64,000 bases of DNA, from positions 3,256,501 through 3,320,500 of the forward strand of contig CM060703.1 in the NCBI GenBank assembly GCA_030686995.1, written 5' to 3'. This document shows positions 42,976-54,669 of this stretch, in pieces. The position numbers and the translations under genes are program-made. The notes below the pieces were generated by a model, which saw nothing but the letters and a program-made list of their open reading frames with translations, made no database searches and was not told the origin of the DNA. The first letter of the stretch is position 1. Each line of letters starts with the position of its first letter. The DNA comes from Artemisia argyi (lineage: Eukaryota > Streptophyta > Magnoliopsida > Asterales > Asteraceae).

Positions 42976-45900
42976 AAGTGTAATTTTGGAAATATAAGGG
43001 TGTAAAAGGTAAAGTTATGAAACCCTAAGGACCAAATGTGTAAATATGTTAAAAGATACTTTGATTCCATTAATAATGATTCAACTTTCTAATTATGGAA
43101 ACTTTCTAAAAGTGGAAACTTACTATTTATGGAAACCTGCTAAAAGTGGAAAGTCACTTTAAATGGAAAGTTACTAAAACTGGAAAGCCGACTAAAATGA
43201 GAAATCTGAATTGAATAAGTTATTAATAACAAGCCGACCATTAATTCGTGTAGATTCGTTGAAGAAGGAGTGTTCCCATATGCTTACGTATGTTATGATT
43301 TTCGATGGCGATTGAGGTACATATATTCTGACCTTTCTCAAAAGGTTTCTCATGATCTCTTTCATATTCTGATCCGTTAGTTCCCAAATTGATGCCATTG
43401 CTATGATCCCCTTTACTTGAACTTTCTCTGTTGATCCCACTTGATATGACCTCCGTTATGAAACCATGCTATGAAAACCTTTTAATTATGCCATGGAAAT
43501 GTTTTGAGAAGAACCGATTTGAAAAGATGTTTATAAATGATGCTAAATTTCTTTTTAAAAGAAAGGTTATTTAACTTTCATGAACCCTATATTTTGAAAG
43601 ACCATTTTTATGAAAACTGTTTTAAAAGATTATTTAAATTGGACTTTTAATAGAAACTTTTGAAACGGACTTTTGAACTGAACCATGAATTGATTTTTGA
43701 ATATGAACCTTGACCTGATAGACTCTGATTGGACCTTGAATACTATTTCTGATATGAACCCTTTGTTATGAACTGCTATTATGAACCTTCGATATGATTC
43801 TGAGATACACCTTTGCTATATGACCCTTTTGTATGATATGAGACCTGACTCTGAGTTTGATACCCGAGCCATTTCTGTTTTCCCTACCTATGGAGGTACC
43901 ATAGGCATGTCTGTGATGCACCACTGGCATGACTCATGTGTGGGTGAGTGATTTCTCACGCCGTCCCTTTTTATGATTACTATTATGGCCATTATGACTT
44001 TGAGTATATGACTTTGAGATTGACTTTGAGTAAGGGGCGTATGGGTTGCAATCCTAGATCTGTTCTGTTTAGTGGATTTAACTATGACTTTGAGGTGACT
44101 GGTACTGTGTGCTATACATGCCTTTCACAATTTCTGGGAGTTCGCTACTCCACCCATTTGAAGAATGAGGACACCCCTCATATTATCTGATTATCTGAGA
44201 GGACTCTCCTCTATATGATTATGAAGAATTATGGTATTGACGGCTTATATGATATGATATGTTTCTGGGCTCGTGGTAGATGACTATCCCTTCTTCTTTC
44301 TATTCTATTACTCTTTTATCTATTCCTTATTCTATTTCCCCAATGCACTACATTTCAGTTCTGTTTCATTATCATTGCTTTGTATATGTATCTGTTCACT
44401 GGGCTTTTTAAGCTCAGCCGCATTTCCTTTTCCTGCGGCAGGTTTTAGTAGGAAGTTGGGTTATGGGAAGAGAGTGTGACTGAACTTAGAAGACTATGCT
44501 TTGGACTAGAGACGATTAGATGAAGTTTCACTTTATTAGACATAGTATTTATTGTTTTGTAACCTTGTAGTTTCAGATTTTCGTTTGTAACCCTGAATTT
44601 CGTTGTATGTATGAATCATATGCTTGTGTTTGTTCTGATATGTCACTGTAATGTAATACTTCTACCCTAGGGCTCCAATTTTTTCCTCATAGGACGACCC
44701 TTTAGGGGTCTTATGATCTGCACTTTTTGGTCCCATGGCCATTTGTTATGCATATGCTAATTGGTTACTTGTCGGGTACGTAAAAAATGGCTTAAAACGC
44801 GTGTTTTTGATCGGTTTTTGAAACGGTTTTAATTCAGCCCCTAAGGCCATATTTTCTGTGGTTAAATGGTATTTGGAAGGTCCTAATATCAGTGGGTTTT
44901 TACCCTTAAGTCATAGGAAACACGTACCTAACGGGGTTTTAATTCTTGTCAATTAATTTCTTCGTTTTCGTTGGTTAACAATTTAATTCTTGTTATTATT
45001 TTGTTTTCCATGGCAAATACATGCATGTTTGTCCATGGAGTTAGCCAACACCATGTTTTCATTCATAATATTATGGTATTATTATGTTTATATGCAAAGC
45101 CGATGAAAACCTAGACCACTTGTGCATTGAATGGTTGTTTATGTTGTTTAATTTCGTGTTTTGGGGTTTTGCCATTGTTTCGGCATTTATGTAATTATAT
45201 TCTTTTGGTTGTAGCCATTGTTTGGGCACTTTTACAGTAGATTAAAAGTAGATTAATTGTATTTTACTTTCAATATAATGTAATCGTGGCTTGGTGGTGA
45301 AAGGCGAAAGAGTTAAAGACGTTTTTGCCGAATAATGACTGCTGGAACACCAGTTGGTAAAACGGAGTTTCCCGGTGATTGGTAAGGTCTTTTTGGCTGA
45401 AATTTTTTTTGCAGGTACCCAAGACATGGGCCTACAACTTTCTAGTTTTGAGCTAAGCCCGGGGAAGCCTCCTTCATGGACTTTTGGGCCCTCTAACACA
45501 GAAATTCTGGAAGGACAGAAACTTCTTTTCATGTGCATCATGGGCTTCCAACTTGCTCTTGATTGTCTTGGAGCAAGTGGGAGTCCTCCGTGTGGTTGTG
45601 TGGTTTGTCCCTAGTTGACTCTTGGTTGTCGTGATGGCTCACGAGACCAAGCATAGGTTTTTTTCATCGGTTGAGGCTTTGCATATTGTGGTTGTGTGTT
45701 TGTTTTGCTTTTTATATATCTTGTGATCATATGTAAATTGCAAATAGTTTTCTATAAAACTTAAAACGAAACACAAACCATTTTAAAGCTAAGTCATATG
45801 ATTTAGTTTTTACTAAGTTTTTGAAACTTAAAATCATTGTTTTATAATAACACCTTAACTTGTTATGTATGTTATTTTATTTATGTATTGTCCAAACTTT

Positions 45901-46335
45901 ATTATCTATGTAGGATTAATATTAGTCATGAAAATGGACAACTTGACACACATAAATTAAAACAATGATTAGACTTAAGTTAAGAAAAGTTTTTAACTTG
46001 TGCTACGAAGGATGAATGCATGCTTCTTTCGTACACCTTTTGATTCATATCAAAACTTTTACCCGTCAAAATTTAAGTCATGCCGTCCAATATTGAGAAC
46101 ACTTGCAATTACCTTTTGCCTATGCGTGGGACCTAGGTTGAATTGTAACCCAAGGTGACTATTCTCTATGCGTGAGACCTAGATATATTCTCGCACGTTC
46201 TCAAATTGGATGACTTAATCGAGTTAAGCGGTGAGACCTTGACCCGAGGCAAAGATGGGACTAAACATGCCTACATGACACTAGTTGTTTGACACTAGAT
46301 GCCATGAGTCCCATAAGGATCTAAGAGTTGCACTT
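42976..46335. other. Retroelement-derived DNA, no intact gene
   Basis: 43850-44700 has the character of a long Ty3/gypsy LTR (phrases such as 'gtgatttctcacgccgtccc' and 'ttttagtaggaagttggg' followed by 'gggaagagagtgtgac'), with an ATG/Met-rich, low-complexity stretch at 43440-43870. 45290-46335 resembles the leader/gag-side region of the copia element whose remnants follow, including a twice-repeated 'gcgtgggacctag' phrase at about 46120-46180. No protein domain could be read with confidence. Confidence 0.4.
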
Positions 46336-49300
46336 GTAATGCAATTGGTGATCGTCGCCTACCAATTGAATCTACTATTGCTAGCAGATCAACTGATGTG
46401 ATAGTAGAAGCACAATGTGGATCTTAGCCTTTTACGTAAATAAATTGTTTTAAATTGTAAACATGGGGTAATTAATTTATAAAAGGATAATTATCGAAAA
46501 TACTAAATATGAACCTTGAGATTTCAATTAATGAATTAATGCAACACAAATCGTAAACAAAAGTTTGTTCTTTTCTTGTTAAAAGGATCAAACTAAGTCT
46601 TCCCTTCCTTGTAAGAAGGAGACTTGTTCCTATCCTTTTCCTTATGAGGAAAAGCCATAATAGGAATATTTGAATTGTCCTAATTCTAATCAAACTCAAA
46701 GCACACATACTCTAGAAATCGTGATGTCTTGTAAAGTCAAAACGGTTAAGTATGTTTGCACATCTTATTCTTTCAAGTTCGTTTTATAACCCTAGTTCCG
46801 GTTTTGAAACCTTCAAGAAATATAAGATATTTGGATAACTATAGAACATGTTTTCTATAGCTACCAAACTAATATGAGTTAAAATAATTAGAAAACGGAA
46901 ATATCAATAAACCGAAAAGTGGTAAAGGCAATTACTAGCATGATTACCTAGCAATGTGTCTTAACCCGATAAACATGGAGGAACTGCATGCCTAATTTTC
47001 AAGTTTAAAATGATGGCTAGCCCATCATCTATATGTAAGAACTTGATGCACTTCCTTGAATACCTAAGTATATGTTACTAGTCATAGTGACTCACATTAG
47101 CAATAATGTGTAGATATTCAAAGAAAGCAGGAAAGTATCCAATCATCACTCACTCTCCACTGGTGATGTAACACTTTTAATGTTGTCTAATCCAGTGGGA
47201 GCTACATGATTGTATTACTGGTGACGAAACACATGTAATGTTCTCTAATCCAGTGGGAGTTGTAAGCTCTATTAACTTACAAGTTGCCCATCTTATTTCT
47301 AAATTGTCTTGAAATAATACATTACTTTCCACATATAAAGCATCATAGTTTTTATGTGAACCATTTCATGAATTTTATTAGATAACTTGTCGCGTTCCTG
47401 ATGTTGCTTCCTGAAATGTTATCAATAAAATTGTTATGCATGATTCATTATAAAAGCGATAAAGTTCTACATATCTATATTTTGATTTTGACTAAAATCA
47501 TATGTTATCTGTGACATTGTCATATTTGCTTGCATAATGTTGTGCCATGCACAAGTGGGAGAAATCTTAATTGTGTGCAAGGTACAACATATAACAATAT
47601 GACTAATGGTTTTTCTTGACTGCAAGATAAGAAAATAAGGTTCTACTAGGACTTATACACATAAAATGTATGTTGCCCTAATTAGAAAAAATGTCAAGAT
47701 AACATGAAAAGTTACTTCAACATATTTGCTGAATTGTTTAGTAATTATGATTATGTCTTCTTGTAAATTAATAATCATGAAGTATGTAATTAACTTGAAA
47801 TTACTATTGAGGCCAATTATTGGCACTCATAATTAGTTTAGTTGAATATGTTTAGGTATCTTGTAAAGACATAAACATCAATTCCATTAATTGTTGAAAG
47901 ACTATAATGTAAAGTAAAGACGTTAATTTGTTATGTCTTCTTGTTAAAGACATGTACACTTACGACGTATAATAAAATATTTAATGTTTATGTTTCTAGT
48001 TAAAACATGCACATGAAGTCATTGACTTGGTCAAAGACTTTAAATATAAAGTATGCAGTAGGCTAAAAATACTATTGATGCCATATGGTATGACTTGGTT
48101 GGCAGATACGTAAGCCAAAGAGTATAAGTTCATCTAATGAGTTGTGTGATAGTCTCACAATATCTATCCACGTGGAATACCACAACTTTATGGTATGTCC
48201 ATCATGGATATTGTTTGATCTTTGATGACTTAAACTCTTTTACCTCAAAAGCAATCAAGGTTAGAAAATTGGATGTGCCATGCGTACACCGAATATGGTT
48301 CCAACCCAGAAGGAATTTAGGACACCATTGTATTATGGAATGGGATGAATCCCATTATGTCTTGATTGAAGTTCTGAATTTGTTAAATACCTGAGAGTAA
48401 GTAATTAACAAACTAGAATCAAGAACTAACGATGTATTTTGGATGTCCCACTTGAAAACAATTTATTGTTAATCAAGATGCTGAGTACTTGGAGATTAGT
48501 CTCCACTTACAAAAGCAAGTGAGAGCACCTTTAGATCTTTAAGTCATTCAAGAGCTAAATACACAACCTTCTGAGTACACTTGCTAATGTCATTCTAAGG
48601 CTGAACATACATATGTTAAACCATAGATTGATATCTCACATTCATAAATCCGCAAGGATACCCCTAACACTTGAATGATATTTTTTATATCAATGTTAAG
48701 GGACATAAGTTGGAGGATCATAGTGAACCTGCTAACTAAAGAGATGCATTATCAGATCTTGAATCTGATGAATAACTCAAAACTATGAATGTTAAGATGC
48801 AGTCATTTGAAGATAATCACTCATGGAGCTTGATTGATCTCTTACCAAATCAGTTAGACTGTGAGGTTTAAAATGAGTTTCTTGAACTAGAAGACTCATA
48901 AGGACAAACTTGTACACATATTTAATGCATGCGTAGTAGAAGGAGTTTACTCATGCTCAAGAAATTGATTATGATTAAATCTTCATACTTACAAAAATTA
49001 AATGTATAAAGATGATTAATTGTCATACCTGTTTTCATGTAAATGAAATATGACAATGGGATTTCAAAACACTTTTTGATTACTTTTGCGAGGACGATGA
49101 GTAATCAAAAGGGTTTATGAATCTGTATAATCTTTATTATGTATACAAGACATAAGAATCCAGGTGTGGATTAGATCATGCATCTAGGAGCAGAAATCTT
49201 AATTTAATCATTAATTTGATTTTGATTAAATAAGATTACTTCCGAGAACTCAGAGTGCAAGTAGGATAAATGAATTTATTTTCTTAAATCTCATATGTTG

Positions 49301-49489
49301 TTAACATATAAGAAACAATATTCCATCTAAGCTAGACTTTAATCCTTAGCCTGGAATGAAGTTTCAATTAAGGAATTAAGGAAATAAAACATAAAACCTT
49401 GTTGCATGTGTTTATTAGGATAAACATAAGCGGTTAATAATCTAAACACAATCCGACATGTCATTGAGGGGAGTCTCAATGATCAATCT
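46336..49489 (+). mobile_element. Direct repeat B: decayed Ty1/copia internal fragment
   Basis: Partner of repeat A, offset by 7158 bp. It has the same degraded copia content and an extra ~118 bp at about 47397-47514. Unlike A, it continues (49490-50834) into further copia-like 3' sequence and then a PPT and LTR in the same orientation, so B is the more complete remnant of one element. Confidence 0.65.
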
Positions 49490-50834
49490 TATATGATGAG
49501 ATTGAATGCATGAATGGAAACCTTAAGTTTAACTAAAGGATTCATTATGTAAGTCATATTATGTATTAGATTATTTATATCATTTGCATGAATGCAAGAT
49601 GAGTTGATAACAACAAATATCTAAGTGAAAGTCGTTAGATAATTGTTAAATGAACAACCTAATGGACCTGCAAAGGACCAAAGATTTGTTCAAACGTTTA
49701 AGGATATTTGAGGAGCTCTGTTATGTTTTCATTCATTAATGCTTATATAACTGAGATGATGCTCAACCCTAGTCGTAGTAGGATGACATCATGTATGATG
49801 ACACCTCTAACTAGATGTGCTCGATTGAGAGCATTAATGCATTATACATTAAAAGAATAAGAATACTTTACAGTTTGGAAAACTGTTATTATGACTGTCT
49901 AAAGTAGGTGTTTTGCTAGCTTCATACACACTATGGAATGTATTGTTGCAATACTCGTATTGTACTTGATTGCACACATACAAAAGGACAATCATCATTC
50001 AAAACTTTTTTTGAATTTTGAAACAAGTATTCTCAAAGTTTACTCAGATGACTACTTGTTGTCTTGTACAACAAAATTGATCATGGTGGAAACATTGGAT
50101 TCCGATCTGTATGTAGTCTTGTGCATATCTGTTTTTAGTATTTGGATAATGGAACTGTAAGCAGTCGTATTATATAATGAATTGATATACCGGGTATTAT
50201 CGTCTTCATTTATACTACTGTGTTCTATATTTGCATGTTTAATCCATGAATAATTTATTTATTCTAAAATTGTCCATTGCCAGTTGACGATACGGGAGTA
50301 TCATCGAATTAAGGCAAATGTGAGCATGTTGGTGATTTATTTGCCAAACTCATATGTTGTTCATTGTGATGAACATTGGACTGACCCAACCTTCGAGAAT
50401 TCACTGCATGGATCGGCGTCAATAGTGAATCTCGTAAATGGTTATGTCTCTTATCCTTAGACTTGAGATGCAAGTAGGTCTTGCATGTGCGGCATTTTAT
50501 TCTTTGATATGGTTAAACGCTGTCCTGAATAAGGTAGTTATAAAAACCATTTTCAGGAGTGATTTGAAACACATGAATGACACGTGCAGTCAAAATAGGA
50601 TTTGTTCCTCCACATGTCATGGAGTTAGATACTATTGGGCCCCTCGATGAATTGAACAGATGTTTGTATGGCCGTACCCAAATGAGATTAAGATGAATCT
50701 TAATTCACTTGGTAATCTTGTTCAATATCTAAATCGAGAAACAGAATAGTTGAACAAATGGAATGACTTTGATCCATGTATAGTGTTCAACATAGTATCT
50801 GTAACAAAAGGAAAGATGGCATTAAAACCATTTA
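49490..50834 (+). mobile_element. Copia 3' internal remnant following repeat B
   Basis: Degraded sequence with no open frame beyond 75 codons, lying between repeat B and the plus-strand LTR. Position and composition suggest the RNase H end of the copia polyprotein, but no motif survives clearly enough to prove it. Confidence 0.4.
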
Positions 50835-51563
50835 ATTGAGACGTTTAAGAAACTACCCTCACATATTTCTAGGGGCATTGGCGTGTTGCTAGACGCTAAC
50901 CTTTACTTGTATAATTACTTGATTATTATGACGTCGCAAGTGGGAGCTGCTGGAGTATGCTCGTGTCATAATAAATAATTATATGGCTAGACATATGTGA
51001 GCCTATGGGGTCACACACTTATACACAGAGACACCATTTTATAGATTGTATTTATCGTATTTACAATATATAAATGACTACGTAACTCGGGATCGCTATT
51101 GGGCTACTAATAACTAAGCTAGTACTTAGTTTATTGGATTGGACCAACAAATGGGCAAGCCCATTTAGGGACCCCATGGAAAGCCTAGGTGAGAAATGAA
51201 CAAGGGAGAAGTTTAAGGTTGCTAAGTGTAAATTTTATGATGATAAGTGCTAATTGATTTGGTCATATCTCATCAAAAAAATTACATTAACAACTTACCA
51301 ACTTTCTCTCCCCCTCCTCTACCAAGGAACCACGAAATAACACACACCCATATTAGGGTTTTGTGTTTTTGATCTCATCTAACCTTATTCTAGTGTAGTT
51401 CAAGGCTAGATCGCGTGTTACGGGGTCAAGACTAGCATCGGGTGGTGATCTATGACGTGTAGTGTGTTTCCATCATAGAGGTGATCTATTTTGGTCACTT
51501 GGTTTCATAGGAGGTTCGTGGTGTTGGTGATGGTCTCCATACGATTCAACCGATCACGCTACA
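50835..51563 (+). repeat. Copia LTR with PPT and adjoining internal sequence (right arm)
   Basis: PPT-like GCAAGTGGGAGC ends at 50947. The LTR starts TGCTGGAGTATGCTCG at 50948 and ends about CGCTACA at 51563. It is an inverted partner of 42257-42975. Confidence 0.65.
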
Positions 51564-51691
51564 AAGGTATAATTGTTGTTATTGTTATTGATTGATCATA
51601 TGGCTATATGGATCCTTGTATGGTGATGTTATCCGCTGCGCTTATTTGTTTTATATATGTTTTATTTTCATACATCACCTATACTGTATAG

Positions 51692-53996
51692 GTGCGGCGA
51701 AGGTGTCGAATTTTGAGATAAACTGCCGTTTACTAGCGATAGAACCAACCGTGGACTTGTTCCGCTCCTTTTACCACTCAACGTGGTCGAACGGTTGGGT
51801 ATCCTTTGCGAAGCGCCCGAGGGCGTTTCAGTGTTATACGGAAAAAGTTGACGCACTTAAGAATTGGAGGGAATATTTCTTTTGGGTAGACGACGTGGTC
51901 TTTCCCTCCAATTTTGAGTTTTATACTCAGGCATCCTTACCAAGGGATGGGCGTCCCGCACCCGGTTCATATAGGATTGCTGACGCGCAGACATTAGATG
52001 CCAATCGATTGGCCATTAACCCCTATCCGGAGGAGTTTTTGGTACATGTAGGATTGAGTCGCGCGTATTTTGGCGCAGCAGATGAGGTTCCCACTTTCCT
52101 AAGTGAGGATGGCCGGGGTGGGTGTTCATCCTTTGTAATTGTTTGTAAGTTTTTCATTCTTTATCTTCGCGCATTTACCAACTAATCTTTCGTTGTTTTC
52201 TTGCTTCATTTTCATATGTGCAGAGATGGACTTGTTCGCGGTGGTGAAGCTTGATAAGCCAAAGCAGGTCACCATAGGGGTTCGTCCCTTGAGGGAAGGG
52301 GAGCCGCCCCTGCTTGACGCGACCGCGGGGCATTTGACTGTTCTGCCCTCGGCGATCCCTGAGGATACGCCCCCACTCCTGGTGACTCCTGTGCAGACTG
52401 TAGCTCCAGAGGTAGTGGCGGAGCCTACTGAGAAGGCGGTGCCTGAAGTGGAGGTGGCGCACGAAGAGGCGCGCTTAGGGTCATCTGATAGCATCCGGAT
52501 CCTGAAGCCTGAAGAGGTGCTGAGAGAGGAGGTTGCGCAGAGTTCAAAGCGCAAGGCCGAGGCTGGTGGGAGTGGTAATAGGAAGAGGCGCCGACATGTC
52601 ATTGGAGACGCGGAGTCGAACGCAGAGGAGACTTCGACCTCTGGCGCTCAATTGAAGGTGGATGACGCTTCCCCATTTTTGTAAGTGTGAATTAGTTGTC
52701 CTCTCTCTTTTTCCTTTTTATATTATATTATTATTATTACTTGTTTTCCTCTCCGCATAATGAAAACAAGGAGGGGAATACCAAGGCTGTTGATGGTGGT
52801 GAGGCGCAGCAACTAATTGATGAGTTGGCTGCGACTACTGCCCGTCAGGCTGAGCTGGTGGCGCAGCTGAAGGGGAAGTGTGCTGGGGAAAGTCGTGCTC
52901 TAGCCCAGAAGGAGGAGGAGTTGGGAAAACTTCGCGCGCAACTGGCGGACGCGCAAGTGGAGCTTGGGGAGTCAAGGGCGTATGCTAAGAAAATCGCCCA
53001 AGACAAGATGAGCATTTTGGCTGATCTGCTATATGCGAGGGCGAAGCTTGAGCAGATAAAGGCCAAGACGTCGTGGTCTGTGTCGTTCCTTGAGGAGAAA
53101 AGGTCAGAGCATTATGCTAGGCTTCAAGAGTTCAAGGAGCGCATGGAGAAGACGCTCGTGGTGTATGAGGAGAAGCTGCGTGCCCTCAGCATCGAGTATG
53201 ACGAGGAGCTGTACCCTCATCTTATGTCTACGATAGCCGAGCGCAGGTATTCTTACGCCCTTGTCTTTTAAAATTGCTTTACTGCCCTATTGTGTATCTT
53301 ACCTTATTATCATTTTGTGAATGCAGGTGGTTGATCAGCCATGGGCTTCGTCTGGCAGCTCTAAGTACTTTAGAGTCTGCGGAGGTGGTGGAAGCCTTTG
53401 GGAAGGTTGTTCACTGCGCAATGGCGCGTGGCCGTTCGCAGGCCATGGAGGAGCTCCGTGAGGCCAAGTTGTTGGAGAAGGACTTGGCGGAGTTTCCTGG
53501 TTATAGCTCAACGGCGTACGATGAGCTAGTGCAGGCGATGGCGGGGCTGAAGGTTCTTGAGCTGCCGCATATAGGGAAGTTGGAGCGCGACCAAGATGAC
53601 CCCATAGATGTGCTAATGGCGGGTCTGACGTTGCAGCGTCATCTTGGGGAGAATGCAGAGGAGGAGTTAGATTATTATCTAAAGCCTGATGTCTCGCAGC
53701 TTCAAGTTCCAGTTTTTGCGCGGCCCCGTGACATCCTCAAGCCTTTTGCTTTGGAGAAGGAAGTTCCCTTGAAGGAGGTGCTGGAGCGTCACGAGCAAAG
53801 GGTTGCCATAAAGAAAGGTATTAAAGGCAAGGCTGTGATGTGCGGCATCAGTGCTGCGCACCTTCCTCGATCTGATGGCGTGGCTGTGAGTGTTCCAACC
53901 GTTTCGCTCAAGGATGCTATAACCTTGAGTAAGCTGAAGGAGGCGGGGAGTTCCGCCGCTCCAGAAGAGAGCCATGATCATCGCCATAGCATATAG
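51692..53996 (+). CDS. Extra (antisense) gene of the Tat-like element, downstream exons ('putative gypsy type transposon' protein)
   Basis: Exons read by eye: 51692-52117 (GAAKVSNFEINCRLLAIEP, FRSFYHSTWSNGWVSFAKRP, ending SEDGR); 52224-52680 (EMDLFAVVKLDKPKQVTIGV, acidic and basic low-complexity, nuclear-signal-like KRKAE and RKRRRH); about 52771-53246 (LIDELAATTARQAELVAQL and following heptads, a long coiled coil); 53327-53996 (WLISHGLRLAALSTLESAEV to a stop). Acceptors (ACTGTATAG, CATATGTGCAG, GTGAATGCAG) and donors (GTGGGT, GTAAGT, GTATTC) are acceptable. The strand is opposite to gag-pol. Function is not established for this family. The coiled coil suggests self-association, as in Gag-like proteins. 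The gene is separated from its first exon by the nested block. Confidence 0.65.
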
Positions 53997-54669
53997 GTTG
54001 TTTGTAAATTTATGTATTTTTCCTTGTAATTTAATAAATATGGAATAAGATACATTTTGTTATAAGTTCGTAACTTAAATATACTTGCATTGTTTGCTAA
54101 GTTTGATTATTTTGTTATAAGTTCGTAACTTAAATATACTTGCATTGTTTGCTAAGTTTGATTATTTTACTAAGTCTTTTAAGTGCGTGACTTAAATATA
54201 CTTGCATTGTTTGCTAAGTTTTATTATCTGACCAAGTGTCTTGGCTCGTTATGTTGCTAAGCTCGTACGGTGTACTTGGTATATGCGCATCCGTCGTGGG
54301 GTGCGCACGCGAATCTTACCTCAACGTCTCGAGAGTAAGGCGCTTAGCAAGGATTCGTGATCCAATGTTGATGGGTTTGCAACCCTCTTATTCAACAAGT
54401 CAATTAGTAGGTTAACTTATCCTTTATGCCTTCGTGGGTCTTTAAGTGGTGCATGCACGCCATGTAGGCAAAAATATAAGATAGACAATATTGACATATA
54501 TGCAATAAAGTAAAAGTGCGCTATGGAGTTAGCTAGAAACCATAACATTTTATTAATACTTGCAAGTTTATTGAAAAAATAGAAAATAAAATTCCTAAAA
54601 AAGAAAAGAAAGACAAACACTTATTGGGCACCTCGTAGGGTGTGAGGGTGTTTGTATAAGGGTCGTAGC
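53997..54669. other. Spacer between the extra gene and pol, with short tandem repeats
   Basis: A unit of about 66 bp ('ttgttataagttcgtaacttaaatatacttgcattgtttgctaag' in part) is repeated almost three times between 54055 and 54225. Such tandem repeats in the 3' non-coding part are common in Tat-like elements. This is where the two convergent transcription units (pol on minus, extra gene on plus) would end. Confidence 0.6.

Noticed and set aside
43440..43870. Methionine/aspartate-rich stretch suggestive of a low-complexity protein gene
   Set aside because: No frame stays open. It has the character of the degenerate 'atgaacc/gatatga' tracts found in long Ty3/gypsy LTRs.
39178..49489. Repeats A and B as the LTR pair of a single nested element
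   Set aside because: They contain decayed copia coding sequence and have no clear TG/CA ends with PBS or PPT. The real copia LTR in the block is the separate sequence at 50948-51563 and inverted at 42257-42851.
52126..52602. Long minus-strand frames opposite the extra gene of the Tat-like element
   Set aside because: Shadow of a GC-rich, low-complexity plus-strand exon. The plus-strand frame has splice sites and matches a known domain, while the minus frame does not.
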